Shown piece by piece: positions 27,361 to 35,643 of a stretch of DNA of 64,000 nt (its first letter is position 1; every line of letters begins with the position of its first letter). The DNA lies in contig JANQHD010000023.1 of the NCBI GenBank assembly GCA_028282805.1, positions 248,001 through 312,000 of the forward strand, read 5' to 3'. This DNA is from Phycisphaeraceae bacterium. GTDB taxonomy: Bacteria > Planctomycetota > Phycisphaerae > Phycisphaerales > Zrk34. The notes below the pieces were generated by a model, which saw only the letters and a program-made list of their open reading frames with translations, searched no databases and had not been told where the DNA came from. Both the position numbers and the translations under genes were made by a program.

Positions 27361-28179
27361 ATGCACTTGGCCAATCGATTCCCGTTCACCGCCTGGCTGC
27401 CCACCGGCGCGCTGCTGGCCGCCGCGCCCGCCGCGTTCGCCGAGGAGGCGGCCAAGGCCGACGCCGGCGGCAGTGGCGGCATCAGCTTCTTCGAAATGTT
27501 CTTCTGGTCGCCGGGCAACATCCTCGGCTCGATCATGATCATGTTCCTCGTGCTCATGTCGATCGTGACCGTGGCGCTGATCATCCTCTTCGCGCTGCGC
27601 AACCGGCGGTTCGAGATCGTGCCCGAATACGCGGTGGAAGAGGTCGAGCAGCTGCTGGAAAAAAAACAGTTCCGCGAGGCGATCGAACTGGCCGAGGAAG
27701 ACGCGTCGGTGTTCGGTGAGGTCATGCACGCGGCGCTGAGCGAGGCGTCCAACGGTTTCGGCGCGATGGAGCGCGCCATCGAAGAGACCGGCGACCTGGC
27801 GCTGACCCAACGCATCCGCTCGCTCGAACTACTCAACGTCTTCGGCGCCGTCGGGCCCATGCTCGGGCTGTTCGGCACGGTGTACGGCATGATCGTCGCG
27901 TTCTACAAGCTCTCCGAGGCCGGCGGCAGCGTCGACCCGCAACTGCTGGCCGGCGGCATCTCCACGGCGCTGGTCACCACGCTGTGGGGGCTGATCGTCG
28001 GCATCCCCGCCGTCGCGGCCGCGGCGCTGATCCGCAGCCGTGTCGAAGCGCTGGTCACCGAGACCATGGCCGAGGCCGACGCCATGCTCAACCGTTTCCG
28101 GCCCAGCGCCGCCCCGGCCAAGAAGCCCGCGGCCAAACCCAAGGCCACGCAGGAGCAAGAGGCGGAGGACGAAGCGTAA
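27361..28179 (+). CDS. MotA/TolQ/ExbB-type proton channel protein
   Basis: The start at 27361 was chosen because AAGGAGG lies 6 bases before this ATG; the open frame runs 120 bases further upstream. The 272-residue product has a signal-like N-terminus (residues 8-27), a first membrane helix (about 50-77), a cytoplasmic helical domain and two more helices (about 155-185 and 200-225). The blocks VFGAVGPMLGLFGTVYGMI and GGISTALVTTLWGLIVGIP are the signature of ExbB/TolQ. It forms the stator ring through which protons pass, with ExbD/TolR. Two ExbD genes follow. Confidence 0.92.
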   Translation: MHLANRFPFTAWLPTGALLAAAPAAFAEEAAKADAGGSGGISFFEMFFWSPGNILGSIMIMFLVLMSIVTVALIILFALRNRRFEIVPEYAVEEVEQLLEKKQFREAIELAEEDASVFGEVMHAALSEASNGFGAMERAIEETGDLALTQRIRSLELLNVFGAVGPMLGLFGTVYGMIVAFYKLSEAGGSVDPQLLAGGISTALVTTLWGLIVGIPAVAAAALIRSRVEALVTETMAEADAMLNRFRPSAAPAKKPAAKPKATQEQEAEDEA

Positions 28180-28182
28180 GCC

Positions 28183-28671
28183 ATGGCCCGCCTGCGACAC
28201 CGACAGTCCGCCAGCGTCGAGCTGAACCTGACGTCCATGATGGACGTGGTGTTCCTGTTGATCATCTTCTTCATCCTCGTGACCAACTTCGCGACCGCCG
28301 ACCTGCCGCCGATGCAGCCGGCCGAGCCCAGGCCGAGCAAGGCCACGGACGACGAACGGCCGTACGCGCGCATCGTCAACGTCGTGCCCGTGGTCGAAAC
28401 CCTGCCCGACGGCGAGACCAAGACGCTGCGCACCGCGGACCACGTGCTGTTGCTCGGCCAGAAGTACCCGCTGAACGAGGTCGGCATCAAGGCGTTGACG
28501 GCGCGCCTCAAGCGGATCAAGCAAACGCTGCCGGACTTGGAGATCGACCTGCGCGCCGACCGCGCGCTGGCCAACGACCAGGTCGAGCCGGTGATGAAGG
28601 CCATCACCGCCGCGGGCATCTCGCGGATCAACATCGTGGCGCTGATGAACCGTGACGGTGAGCAGGAGTAG
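28183..28671 (+). CDS. exbD: ExbD/TolR family protein, first copy
   Basis: This 162-residue protein has one N-terminal membrane helix (LTSMMDVVFLLIIFFILVTNF, about 16-36) with the essential Asp at 21. A periplasmic domain follows, with the usual helix-strand fold at the C-terminus (ITAAGISRINIVALMN). It begins 3 bases after the channel gene. In the family the Asp is the proton carrier. The tandem with a second ExbD suggests a heteromeric stator. Confidence 0.92.
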   Translation: MARLRHRQSASVELNLTSMMDVVFLLIIFFILVTNFATADLPPMQPAEPRPSKATDDERPYARIVNVVPVVETLPDGETKTLRTADHVLLLGQKYPLNEVGIKALTARLKRIKQTLPDLEIDLRADRALANDQVEPVMKAITAAGISRINIVALMNRDGEQE

Positions 28672-28682
28672 GGCGGCGACGG

Positions 28683-29228
28683 ATGAGCGAGATCAAGCAC
28701 CAACACGCCGACCCCGCCGACCTGGCCCACGTCCGGGCGACGGAGACCGTGCACCACCGGCGGCACGGCCGGCGCCCGCAGCGCGGCGTGCGCCAGCTGA
28801 ACCTGACCAGCATGCTCGACGTGTGTTTCCAGTTGCTGATCTTCTTTATCCTCACCGCCAATTTCGCGATGAACGAGGGCGTGCTGCCGGCCGACCTGCC
28901 GCAGGGCAACCCGCCCGACCCCGTCGACGTGCCGCCGCCCGAAGAGCCGTTGAAGATCGTGCTCTTGCCCGCCGGCGGGGACGGCGAGGGCGTGTCCGTT
29001 TGGCTCGAATCCGTCGAGATCAAGGAGCCCGAGCCCCTTGATACGTTGTACCTCAGGTTGAAAACCATGCGGTGGGACGAGAAGACCAACCCCACCGGCA
29101 CCTACGAAGCGGACAACCCGATCCTCATCAAGCCCGAGGGCGAGGTGCGGTGGGGGCACGTCGTGGGCGCGTTCAACGCGGTGTTGCGCGCCAAGTACAC
29201 CAACGTCAGTTTCGCCCCCGCCGGGTAG
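28683..29228 (+). CDS. exbD: ExbD/TolR family protein, second copy
   Basis: This 181-residue protein has a longer His/Arg-rich cytoplasmic tail (residues 1-38, with HHRRHGRR), one membrane helix (about 41-62) and the essential Asp at 46 in LNLTSMLDVCFQ. The periplasmic domain is compact, with the family's terminal strand (GHVVGAFNAVLRAKYTNVSF). It begins 11 bases after the first ExbD. The two copies differ strongly in sequence, so they are not recent duplicates. Confidence 0.9.
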   Translation: MSEIKHQHADPADLAHVRATETVHHRRHGRRPQRGVRQLNLTSMLDVCFQLLIFFILTANFAMNEGVLPADLPQGNPPDPVDVPPPEEPLKIVLLPAGGDGEGVSVWLESVEIKEPEPLDTLYLRLKTMRWDEKTNPTGTYEADNPILIKPEGEVRWGHVVGAFNAVLRAKYTNVSFAPAG

Positions 29229-29244
29229 CCAATCGCGGAGCGTT

Positions 29245-31962
29245 ATGTTCGTCCACCGAATCGCCATCAGCCTGTTGCTCGCCGTTGTGCCGGTCGCTTT
29301 TGCCGCGGCGGCGGACAAGCCCGTCGAACCGCAGCGCCCGACCGACGCCGACTTTTACGGCGCGCTGGCCGCGATGGGGCTCGACGGCGCGGTCGAGCTC
29401 GCGGCCGAGCAGCCCGTGGACGACGCCGACGAGGCCGTGGCCCGGCGCGACGCGCTGGCCGCGGGCTACCTCGCGGCGTTGCGCAACGACCCGGCGCGCT
29501 GGCGGCGCGGCCTGGGCATGGTGACCGGCCTGCACCGCCGGTTGCTCGACCACGTTGACCACGACACCGACTGGCGCCGGCCGCTGTGGTCGACCGACCT
29601 GGCGCAGCAGCTGCTGGTCAACGCCTTGCACGACCGCGACATGGCCGGCACGTTCGCGGTGCTGGGTTACGCCTCGCCCGGCCAGCGCGACGCGGTGGAC
29701 CGTGTGGCGTCGGCGTCGGCGGACCTGCTGCTCGAAGCCGAGGACGACTACTTCCGCCTCAAAACCTCGCTCGGCCGGCGCGCCGACTTCAACGCGCAAT
29801 ACGTGAACACCGGCAAGTGGCAACAGGTGCGCGATTACGCCGACCGCAACATCCCGTTCTACCGCGCGTGGGCGGCGGTGTACCTGTGCACCCAGCCGGA
29901 CGACGGGCCATATTTCAAGGGCAAGAACGCCAAGGCCGAGCGCAAGCGGTTGCTCGCCGCGGCCGCGAACGACGCCGAGGCGCTGATCGACGCGGCCAAC
30001 GCCTCGCAGATCAGCAACGACGCCAAGGCGCGCTTCCGCCTCGTCGCCGCGCTGATCGAGGCGCAGCGCGGCCAGCACGCCCAGGCCCAGGCCCACGTCG
30101 ACGCGGCGCTCAAGCTCGACAAGGTCACCGACCTGACCACGTTTCAGCTCAGGCTCGCCCGCGCCAAGGCGTTGCACCTGGCCGGCAAGGACAAGCCCGC
30201 CGCGCAAGTGCTCGACGCGCTGATGAAAGAGCCGTTCGTCACCGGCCACCCGCTGCACATGGTGCTCGTCGCCGACCGGCGTTTCGCGATGCAGATCGAA
30301 GCGACGGAGTCGATGAAGAACAAGAATTGGCGGCAGAAGAAGGTCGCCGAGTCGTTCGCGGTTTACGAGCGTTTGTTGAAGCACCCGAAGATGAAGCCGT
30401 GGGCCGACGCGGTCGAGCCGTACGTCGCCTCGCGTTACGCCGTGCAGGTCCCCGCGGGCTTTGACGCGGGCGCGATGCCGGCGAACGTGCGGCTGGCGCA
30501 GGTCAAGCAAGCCTTCAACCGCGCCGAGCGCAGCCGGCTCGACGGCAAGGGTGACAAGGGCAGGTCGGACTACGCCTCGGCCGCACGCCTGTCGGGCGCG
30601 CTGTTGGCGGGCAAGGACCTCGACCGCGACCAGCGCGCCGAGGCGATGTTCCTGCACGGCCTGTCGCAGCTGCGCGGCGGGCAGGCGGGGCTCGCGGCTA
30701 AGGCGTTGACCGACATGGCCGAGCAGTTCCCCGAGCGTGTCGAGGGCGAGCAGGCCATGCGCATCGCGCTGCTCAGCGTGACCGGGCCGCTCTACCGCCA
30801 GTCGCCCGACAACCCCGCCGTGCAACAGCTGCACGAGCGCGCGATGGGCGTACTGTTCGCCAAGTACCCGGGCATCGACCTGGCGAAGCTGACCCGCTAC
30901 GACTACGCGGCCTTCCTCCGCCAGTGCCAGCGCTACGACGAGGCGGTCAAGGCCTACGGCCGCGTCAAGCGCGACCACCCGGCGTACGCCGAGTCGCTGT
31001 ACGAGAAGGCCGCGTGCCTCGGCGCGCTGTGGGACGCATCACGCAGCAACGACCGGGCGCAGGCGGCGGTCAAGGCGGTCGATGTTTTCGTTGCCGAGTC
31101 GGGCAAGGCGATGCGCAAACGCACCGGCGAGCGCGCCGAACTGCTCAAGCGGCACACGGCCTCGGCGATGTTGCTCAAGGCGACCGTGCTGATCGAGGGC
31201 CTCGATCAACCGGACGCGGCGCTGAAGGTCGTTGACCTGGTCGAGAAGCGTTACCCGTCGCTCGGCGACTTGAAGCTGCGCATCGGCTCGCTGCGCATCC
31301 GCGTCTACCAGAAGCTCGGCGAGTACGCCAAGGCGGACAAGGCGCTGGCCGACGTGATGCGGGTCGACCCGGCGCGCGGCGGGCCGTTGGCGCTGAGCGT
31401 GTTGCAGTCGCTCAACGGCGAGATCCGCGAGCTGGCCAGGCGGCCGGGCGCCTCGGCGCAGCTGGACGAGCGCGTGGAGATCGCCGTGCGCCTGGCCGAC
31501 AAGGTTGTGCTGCCGTGGGCGCAACGGCAGGCGCAGTTCGAGCCGGAGCAAAAGCTGGCGTTTGCGCTGATGCCCGCCGAGGCGTTGCGTTCGGCCGGCC
31601 GACACAAGGCGGCGCTGGCGCGTTTCGAGAAGATGTCGCAGGCTTACGGCGAGATCGCCCACAAGAACCTGGACGTCGTCACCGGCTCGGCCGAGTGTTT
31701 GTACGAGTTGAAGCGATACGACGACGCCCGCAAGCACTACACCACGCTGATCCGTTACGCGCAATCGAACGACAAGTACGACGCGACGTTCTGGCTGGCG
31801 CAGGCGCGCTGGTACCAGATGTGGGACGCGTCGCTGGCGGGCAAGGCCGACGCCCGCTTCTACCGGGCGGTGGACCGCCTGATCAAGCGTTACGGCGCCA
31901 CGCCGCCGCCCGAGCCGCACCGCTCGACGCTGTTCAAGTTGCGCGACAAGCATCGGCCTTGA
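29245..31962 (+). CDS. large secreted TPR protein of the Exb operon
   Basis: This 905-residue protein has a signal peptide (ISLLLAVVPVAFAAA, residues 7-22). The rest is built from helix pairs typical of tetratricopeptide repeats. Good TPR-like units occur near residues 230-330, 430-520, 550-600 and 640-760 (for example YDYAAFLRQCQRYDEAVKAY). It would be a periplasmic scaffold. It is 16 bases after the second ExbD gene and closes the operon. No enzyme motif was seen. Together with the smaller TPR protein it may connect the Exb motor to an outer-membrane or cell-wall partner. Confidence 0.82.
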   Translation: MFVHRIAISLLLAVVPVAFAAAADKPVEPQRPTDADFYGALAAMGLDGAVELAAEQPVDDADEAVARRDALAAGYLAALRNDPARWRRGLGMVTGLHRRLLDHVDHDTDWRRPLWSTDLAQQLLVNALHDRDMAGTFAVLGYASPGQRDAVDRVASASADLLLEAEDDYFRLKTSLGRRADFNAQYVNTGKWQQVRDYADRNIPFYRAWAAVYLCTQPDDGPYFKGKNAKAERKRLLAAAANDAEALIDAANASQISNDAKARFRLVAALIEAQRGQHAQAQAHVDAALKLDKVTDLTTFQLRLARAKALHLAGKDKPAAQVLDALMKEPFVTGHPLHMVLVADRRFAMQIEATESMKNKNWRQKKVAESFAVYERLLKHPKMKPWADAVEPYVASRYAVQVPAGFDAGAMPANVRLAQVKQAFNRAERSRLDGKGDKGRSDYASAARLSGALLAGKDLDRDQRAEAMFLHGLSQLRGGQAGLAAKALTDMAEQFPERVEGEQAMRIALLSVTGPLYRQSPDNPAVQQLHERAMGVLFAKYPGIDLAKLTRYDYAAFLRQCQRYDEAVKAYGRVKRDHPAYAESLYEKAACLGALWDASRSNDRAQAAVKAVDVFVAESGKAMRKRTGERAELLKRHTASAMLLKATVLIEGLDQPDAALKVVDLVEKRYPSLGDLKLRIGSLRIRVYQKLGEYAKADKALADVMRVDPARGGPLALSVLQSLNGEIRELARRPGASAQLDERVEIAVRLADKVVLPWAQRQAQFEPEQKLAFALMPAEALRSAGRHKAALARFEKMSQAYGEIAHKNLDVVTGSAECLYELKRYDDARKHYTTLIRYAQSNDKYDATFWLAQARWYQMWDASLAGKADARFYRAVDRLIKRYGATPPPEPHRSTLFKLRDKHRP

Positions 31963-31975
31963 GCCGTCGGCCTGC

Positions 31976-31981
31976 TATACT
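31976..31981 (+). promoter_or_regulatory. extended -10 element TGCTATACT, 8 nt before nfo
   Basis: TATACT preceded by TGC (extended -10) is followed by eight bases and ATG. No Shine-Dalgarno site is present, so a leaderless nfo transcript is inferred. It overlaps the end of the preceding operon. Confidence 0.6.
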
Positions 31982-31989
31982 CTCGCGTC

Positions 31990-32844
31990 ATGTTCGGTTC
32001 GCACCTTTCTATCGCAGGCGGCATGCACAACGCGCTGATCGCGGCGCGCGAGCTCGGCATGAACTGTGTGCAGGTGTTTACCAAGAACCAGCGCCAGTGG
32101 GCCGCGCCGCCGCTCAAAAAGGAAGATGTTGACCTGTGGTTCGAGCACCGCGAGTCGACGGGCATCGAGCACGTGGTCAGCCACGACTCTTACCTGATCA
32201 ATCTCGCGTCGCCGAAGAAGGACGTGCGTGAGAAGTCGATCAAGCTGTACGTCGACGAGGTCGAGCGCTGCGAGGCGCTGGGCATCCCTCACCTGGTCAT
32301 GCACCCCGGGGCGCACCTGGGCGTCGGGGAAGAAAAGGGTTTGGCGCGTGTCGCCGCGGCGTTCGACCGCATTCACAAGAAACTGCCGGGCTACAAGACG
32401 CTGACCTGCCTGGAGATCACCGCCGGGCAGGGCACGACGCTGGGTTACACGCTCGAGCACCTGCGTACGATCATCGACTCGGTCGCCGAGCCGGGCCGCA
32501 TGGCGGTGTGCCTGGATACCGCGCACGCGCTGGCGGCGGGCTACGACCTGACCGGCGAGAAGGGCGCGAAGGGCTTTGTCAAAGAGATCGACGCCGTGCT
32601 GGGCCTGGAGCGGGTGAAGGTGTTGCACGTGAACGACTCGAAGGTCGAGCGCGGCAGGCGGGTCGACCGCCACGAACACATCGGCCACGGCCACGTGTCG
32701 CTCGACGCGTTCCGTGTGCTTTGCCGCAAGTTCAAGGGCGTGCCGAAGATATTGGAAACGCCCAAGGCCGACGCGCCCGACGGCCGGCCGTGGGACACGG
32801 TCAACCTCGAAACGTTGCGCGGGTTAGTCGTTCGCGCTCGATGA
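31990..32844 (+). CDS. nfo: deoxyribonuclease IV (apurinic endonuclease)
   Basis: This 284-residue protein is full length for endonuclease IV. It begins GSHLSIAGGMHNAL, and has the metal ligands in VMHPGAHLG, CLEITAGQGT, CLDTAHALAAGYD, HVNDSK and DRHEHIGHG, matching the three-zinc site of the family. It cuts the DNA backbone 5' to abasic sites in base excision repair. It starts with no ribosome binding site, directly after an extended -10 box. Its last 21 bases overlap the convergent gene at 32824. Confidence 0.95.
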   Translation: MFGSHLSIAGGMHNALIAARELGMNCVQVFTKNQRQWAAPPLKKEDVDLWFEHRESTGIEHVVSHDSYLINLASPKKDVREKSIKLYVDEVERCEALGIPHLVMHPGAHLGVGEEKGLARVAAAFDRIHKKLPGYKTLTCLEITAGQGTTLGYTLEHLRTIIDSVAEPGRMAVCLDTAHALAAGYDLTGEKGAKGFVKEIDAVLGLERVKVLHVNDSKVERGRRVDRHEHIGHGHVSLDAFRVLCRKFKGVPKILETPKADAPDGRPWDTVNLETLRGLVVRAR

Positions 32845-33306
32845 AAACCCCGGCATCTTGAACGGCAGGTAGTTGCCCTGGTCTTCGGGGATCCAGCGGT
32901 GGCGGAGGTTGCCGTAGAACGCGTCCCATTTGGGGGTCTGGGTTTCGTCGAGGATCGGGCGGATGTCGTTGTCGATGTCGTCGAGGAACTTGTTGGTGAA
33001 GTAGAGGACCATGTCGCGGTAGTCCTGGAACTGCACGATGCGCTGGTCGAACACCTTTTCGACCTGCGCTTCCTGCTCCGCGGTCAGGTCGAGCTGCGCA
33101 TCGACGAGCAACGTCAGGTCCGGCGGCAGCGAGTCGGTCTGGTGGACGTACTGGCGGGCCTTGTTGACGATCATCTTCACGCTGGTGTAGAAGCCGAAGC
33201 CGAACCCGCCGGCGAAGATGACCGCCACGATGACGATCTTCACCGTCAGGCCGATCATCACCCGGCCCAGCGAACGCTTGGTTGGTTGCATCTTGTTGCT
33301 CATCAT
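32824..33306 (-). CDS. membrane-anchored protein of unknown function
   Basis: This 160-residue protein has one N-terminal membrane helix (about residues 15-42, KIVIVAVIFAGGFGFGFYTS). A helical periplasmic domain follows (LTAEQEAQVEKVFDQRIVQ). The start at 33306 is preferred because TATCAT sits 7 bases upstream; the ATG at 33315 would overlap this box. The tail overlaps nfo by 21 bases. The domain's Gln/Glu/Asp helices resemble CpxP/Spy-like proteins only loosely. No family is assigned. Confidence 0.7.
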   Translation of the reverse strand: MMSNKMQPTKRSLGRVMIGLTVKIVIVAVIFAGGFGFGFYTSVKMIVNKARQYVHQTDSLPPDLTLLVDAQLDLTAEQEAQVEKVFDQRIVQFQDYRDMVLYFTNKFLDDIDNDIRPILDETQTPKWDAFYGNLRHRWIPEDQGNYLPFKMPGFSSSAND

Positions 33307-33313
33307 CCGAACC

Positions 33314-33319
33314 ATGATA
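33314..33319 (-). promoter_or_regulatory. -10 element TATCAT, 7 nt before the start at 33306
   Basis: TATCAT on the minus strand covers the upstream in-frame ATG, so translation most likely begins at the next ATG, 7 bases downstream, on a leaderless mRNA. Confidence 0.5.
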
Positions 33320-33374
33320 CCGCGTCGGCCGACCCGACATGCGAGGTAGACGCTTAGCGGGTATGGTGGTTTCG

Positions 33375-34088
33375 ATGGAAAAGCCTAAATCGAGCGAAAA
33401 ACATCGGGCGTTGCTGGCGCTTGCGTTGCTGGTGCCGATCCCGTCGCTGGGCACGTGGGCGGGGCTGGTCGGCGGGCAGGGCGAGCCGTGGGGCAAGGCG
33501 GTGTACGCGATCGCCAAGGGGTGGATCCTCGTGCTGCCGTTGGTGTGGCTGATGGTGGTCGAGCGTCAGCGCCCGCGCTGGCCGCGGTTCAAAACCGACG
33601 GCATGGTGTGGGGCGTGGTCAGCGGCGCGGCGATCTTCGCGATCATCATGGGCGCGTACCTGACGTTTGCACGGAACTGGATCGACCCGGGCTTTGTGTC
33701 TGAGCAGATCGAAAAGGTCGAGTTGGGCACGCCGTTGCGCTACGTGGGGTTCGCGGTCTACGTGTGTGTGGTCAACGCGCTGCTGGAAGAATACGTCTGG
33801 CGGTGGTTCGTCGCGACGCGCTGCGAGAAGCTGATGAAGCGCTGGGTGGCGGTGGTGGCGTCGGCGCTGCTGTTCACCCTGCACCACGTCATCGCGCTGG
33901 GCGTGTACTTCCCGGACTGGCGGGTCACGGCGCTCAGCTCGCTGGGCATCTTCATCGGCGGGGCGACGTGGTCGTGGCTGTACATCCGCTACCGCAACAT
34001 CTACGCGGCGTACGTCAGCCACGTCTTCGCCGACATCGCGATCTTCGTGATCGGTTACTGGCTGGCGTTCGGCGGGGCCGGGGCGTGA
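33375..34088 (+). CDS. CPBP-family intramembrane protease homologue
   Basis: The 237-residue product has about six membrane segments. The CPBP (Abi/Rce1) motifs are present: EExxxR as LLEEYVWRW (near residue 145), then FTLHHVIALG, then SHVFADI with the His-Asp pair. These residues form the active site of Rce1-type intramembrane proteases; some bacterial members serve bacteriocin immunity or prenyl-protein processing. The substrate is unknown. The start is uncertain: ATG 33375 has TATGGT 8 bases upstream and no ribosome binding site; 33363 is the alternative. Confidence 0.85.
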   Translation: MEKPKSSEKHRALLALALLVPIPSLGTWAGLVGGQGEPWGKAVYAIAKGWILVLPLVWLMVVERQRPRWPRFKTDGMVWGVVSGAAIFAIIMGAYLTFARNWIDPGFVSEQIEKVELGTPLRYVGFAVYVCVVNALLEEYVWRWFVATRCEKLMKRWVAVVASALLFTLHHVIALGVYFPDWRVTALSSLGIFIGGATWSWLYIRYRNIYAAYVSHVFADIAIFVIGYWLAFGGAGA

Positions 34089-34104
34089 ACGCGCCACGCT
34101 GATT

Positions 34105-34134
34105 TTGACACCTCAAAAGATCATGAGCTATCAT
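34105..34134 (+). promoter_or_regulatory. sigma-70 promoter of the ArsR-family gene
   Basis: TTGACA (34105-34110) and TATCAT (34129-34134) are separated by 18 bases. Transcription would start near 34141, so the open frame upstream of that cannot be coding and the start must be downstream. Confidence 0.75.
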
Positions 34135-34167
34135 TTCGGCGCTCCCACCCCCGGAAGTGAGGCTCGC

Positions 34168-34485
34168 TTGACCAAGCGGACAACCACGAAAAGACGCACG
34201 ATCCCCGACGAGGCGCTCGAGGCCGCGGCCCGCGTGCTGCGTGTGCTCAGCCACAGGGATCGCATGCGCATGGTCGAGCTGCTCGTCGCCGACGAGTACT
34301 CGGTCAGCGAGCTGGCGGAGGCGGTGGGCCTGCCCGCGGCGGCGGTCAGCCAGCACCTCAACCACATGGCGGCGCACGGCATCGTCGAAGGCGAGCGCGT
34401 CGAGCGGCAGGTGTTCTACCGGGTGGTCAGCCCCAACGCCCGTTACCTGATCGGGTGCATCCGCAAGCACTGCGGCTTGAAGTGA
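34168..34485 (+). CDS. ArsR/SmtB-family winged-helix regulator
   Basis: The start TTG at 34168 is chosen because the promoter covers the upstream frame, and GAGG lies 6 bases before it. The 105-residue product has the ArsR fold: RVLRVLSHRDRMRMVELL, YSVSELAEAVGLPAAAVSQHLNHM (recognition helix around residue 55) and the wing ERQVFYRVV. The usual metal-site ELCVCDL is absent, so it may not sense metal. Its own promoter is close. The target is unknown; the neighbours are not metal genes. Confidence 0.82.
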   Translation: MTKRTTTKRRTIPDEALEAAARVLRVLSHRDRMRMVELLVADEYSVSELAEAVGLPAAAVSQHLNHMAAHGIVEGERVERQVFYRVVSPNARYLIGCIRKHCGLK

Positions 34486-34511
34486 CGGCCGCGCACCTTG
34501 TCTAGCGCAAC

Positions 34512-34540
34512 AAAAAACCCGCCGATCGTCGGCGGGTTTT
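34512..34540. terminator. bidirectional terminator
   Basis: CCCGCCGA (34518-34525) pairs with TCGGCGGG (34529-34536), flanked by AAAA on one side and TTTT on the other. It serves both the ArsR-family gene and the convergent VPLP-tail protein gene. Confidence 0.88.
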
Positions 34541-34560
34541 ATCGTCGGTTGATTGCCGGG

Positions 34561-35463
34561 TCAGGCGGTTGCCAACGCCGGGCGACGGCGGCGCAGCTCG
34601 CGGACGGCGAGCAGGCCCATCAACACCAGGCCCATCCAGGCCGAGGTCGGCAGCGGCACTTGCGGCGGCGGGGGGCGCAGGTTGTCGAACACGAGGTTGT
34701 CGACCGCGGCCGAGCCGCCCAGGCCGATCTCCACGCGCGAGAAGCCGGCGACGTTGTTCAGGCCGAGCGACTGGAGCGTGAACGGCTGGATGCGGTTGGC
34801 CGAGTTGTCGCCGAAGCTGATGGTCGGGTCGTAGAACGGGCTGAGCGAATCGATCAGCTCGTTGAAGCCGACGGTTGCGAGGGGCACGGCGTCGCCGCTG
34901 GCGAAGAACGAGGCGAAGAACCCGGTGGGCGTGGCGCCCGGCAGCGGGTCGCCGTTGCTGTCGAGTTCGCTGGGGCCGTAGATCTCGGTGACGCCTTCGA
35001 CGTCGACCAGGTCGAAGCCGAACGACGTGATCGGCGAGCTGAAGTCGAAGATCAGCTTGCCGGCGGGGCGGGCGCCCTCGTCGTCGGGGTCGGCGATGAT
35101 GTCGCCCTCGTTGTATTGCGTGTTCGACTCGTGGATGTAAAGCATGCGCTTCAGGTCGGCGCTCGGCGCGAGGTTGCCGCCGCCGGTCCACGGCGGGCCG
35201 GTCAGGTCGCCGTCGGTCGTCGAGCCGGCGAAGTTCGCGTCGAACAGCGCCGCGGTGTCGGCCGAGCGGTTGAAGTTGTCTGCGGTGATGCTCAGGTTGA
35301 ACGGCGCGGCGGACCATTGGTTGCCCACGACCAGGCCGTGCGTGGTGGATGTGACGCCGTCGGCGAGTGTGTCGAAGCTCAGCGTCTGCGTGAGGCCGAA
35401 CGCCGACGAGCCACCGATACCCATAGCGACCGCCAGTGCGACAGTGATGTCTCGCAGTTTCAT
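34561..35463 (-). CDS. secreted protein with a VPLP-type C-terminal sorting tail
   Basis: This 300-residue protein has a signal peptide (ITVALAVAMGIGGSSAFG). The body is a beta-rich domain without a catalytic motif (FDFSSPITSFGFDLVDVEG; RVEIGLGGSAAVDNLVFDN is the jelly-roll-like ending). The C-terminus is a sorting signal: VPLPTSAWMGLVLMGLLAV then RELRRRRP, a VPLP variant of PEP-CTERM. The start at 35463 follows an AT-rich upstream region. GGAG lies 13 bases away, so the ribosome site is weak. It probably binds or coats the cell surface. Confidence 0.78.
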   Translation of the reverse strand: MKLRDITVALAVAMGIGGSSAFGLTQTLSFDTLADGVTSTTHGLVVGNQWSAAPFNLSITADNFNRSADTAALFDANFAGSTTDGDLTGPPWTGGGNLAPSADLKRMLYIHESNTQYNEGDIIADPDDEGARPAGKLIFDFSSPITSFGFDLVDVEGVTEIYGPSELDSNGDPLPGATPTGFFASFFASGDAVPLATVGFNELIDSLSPFYDPTISFGDNSANRIQPFTLQSLGLNNVAGFSRVEIGLGGSAAVDNLVFDNLRPPPPQVPLPTSAWMGLVLMGLLAVRELRRRRPALATA

Positions 35464-35643
35464 CTTTGAACTACCACTCCAAAATGAACCCAACCACCAC
35501 CCCCAACAACGAGGCGGCACTCAACTGCGTTAAAGATAGCCCATAACGGGGGTTATTGTATTAGTTATTTGCAAAAATTCGGGCGAATCACGCGGCGGGG
35601 TGTGAACTTGGGGTAATTAGGGGGCGCATCGTTGTTAAACGAG

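Noticed and set aside
29206-30978. A 590-codon minus-strand open frame
   Set aside because: It is antisense to the TPR gene and shows Arg/Val/Leu/Gly/His composition of a shadow frame, with no family motif.
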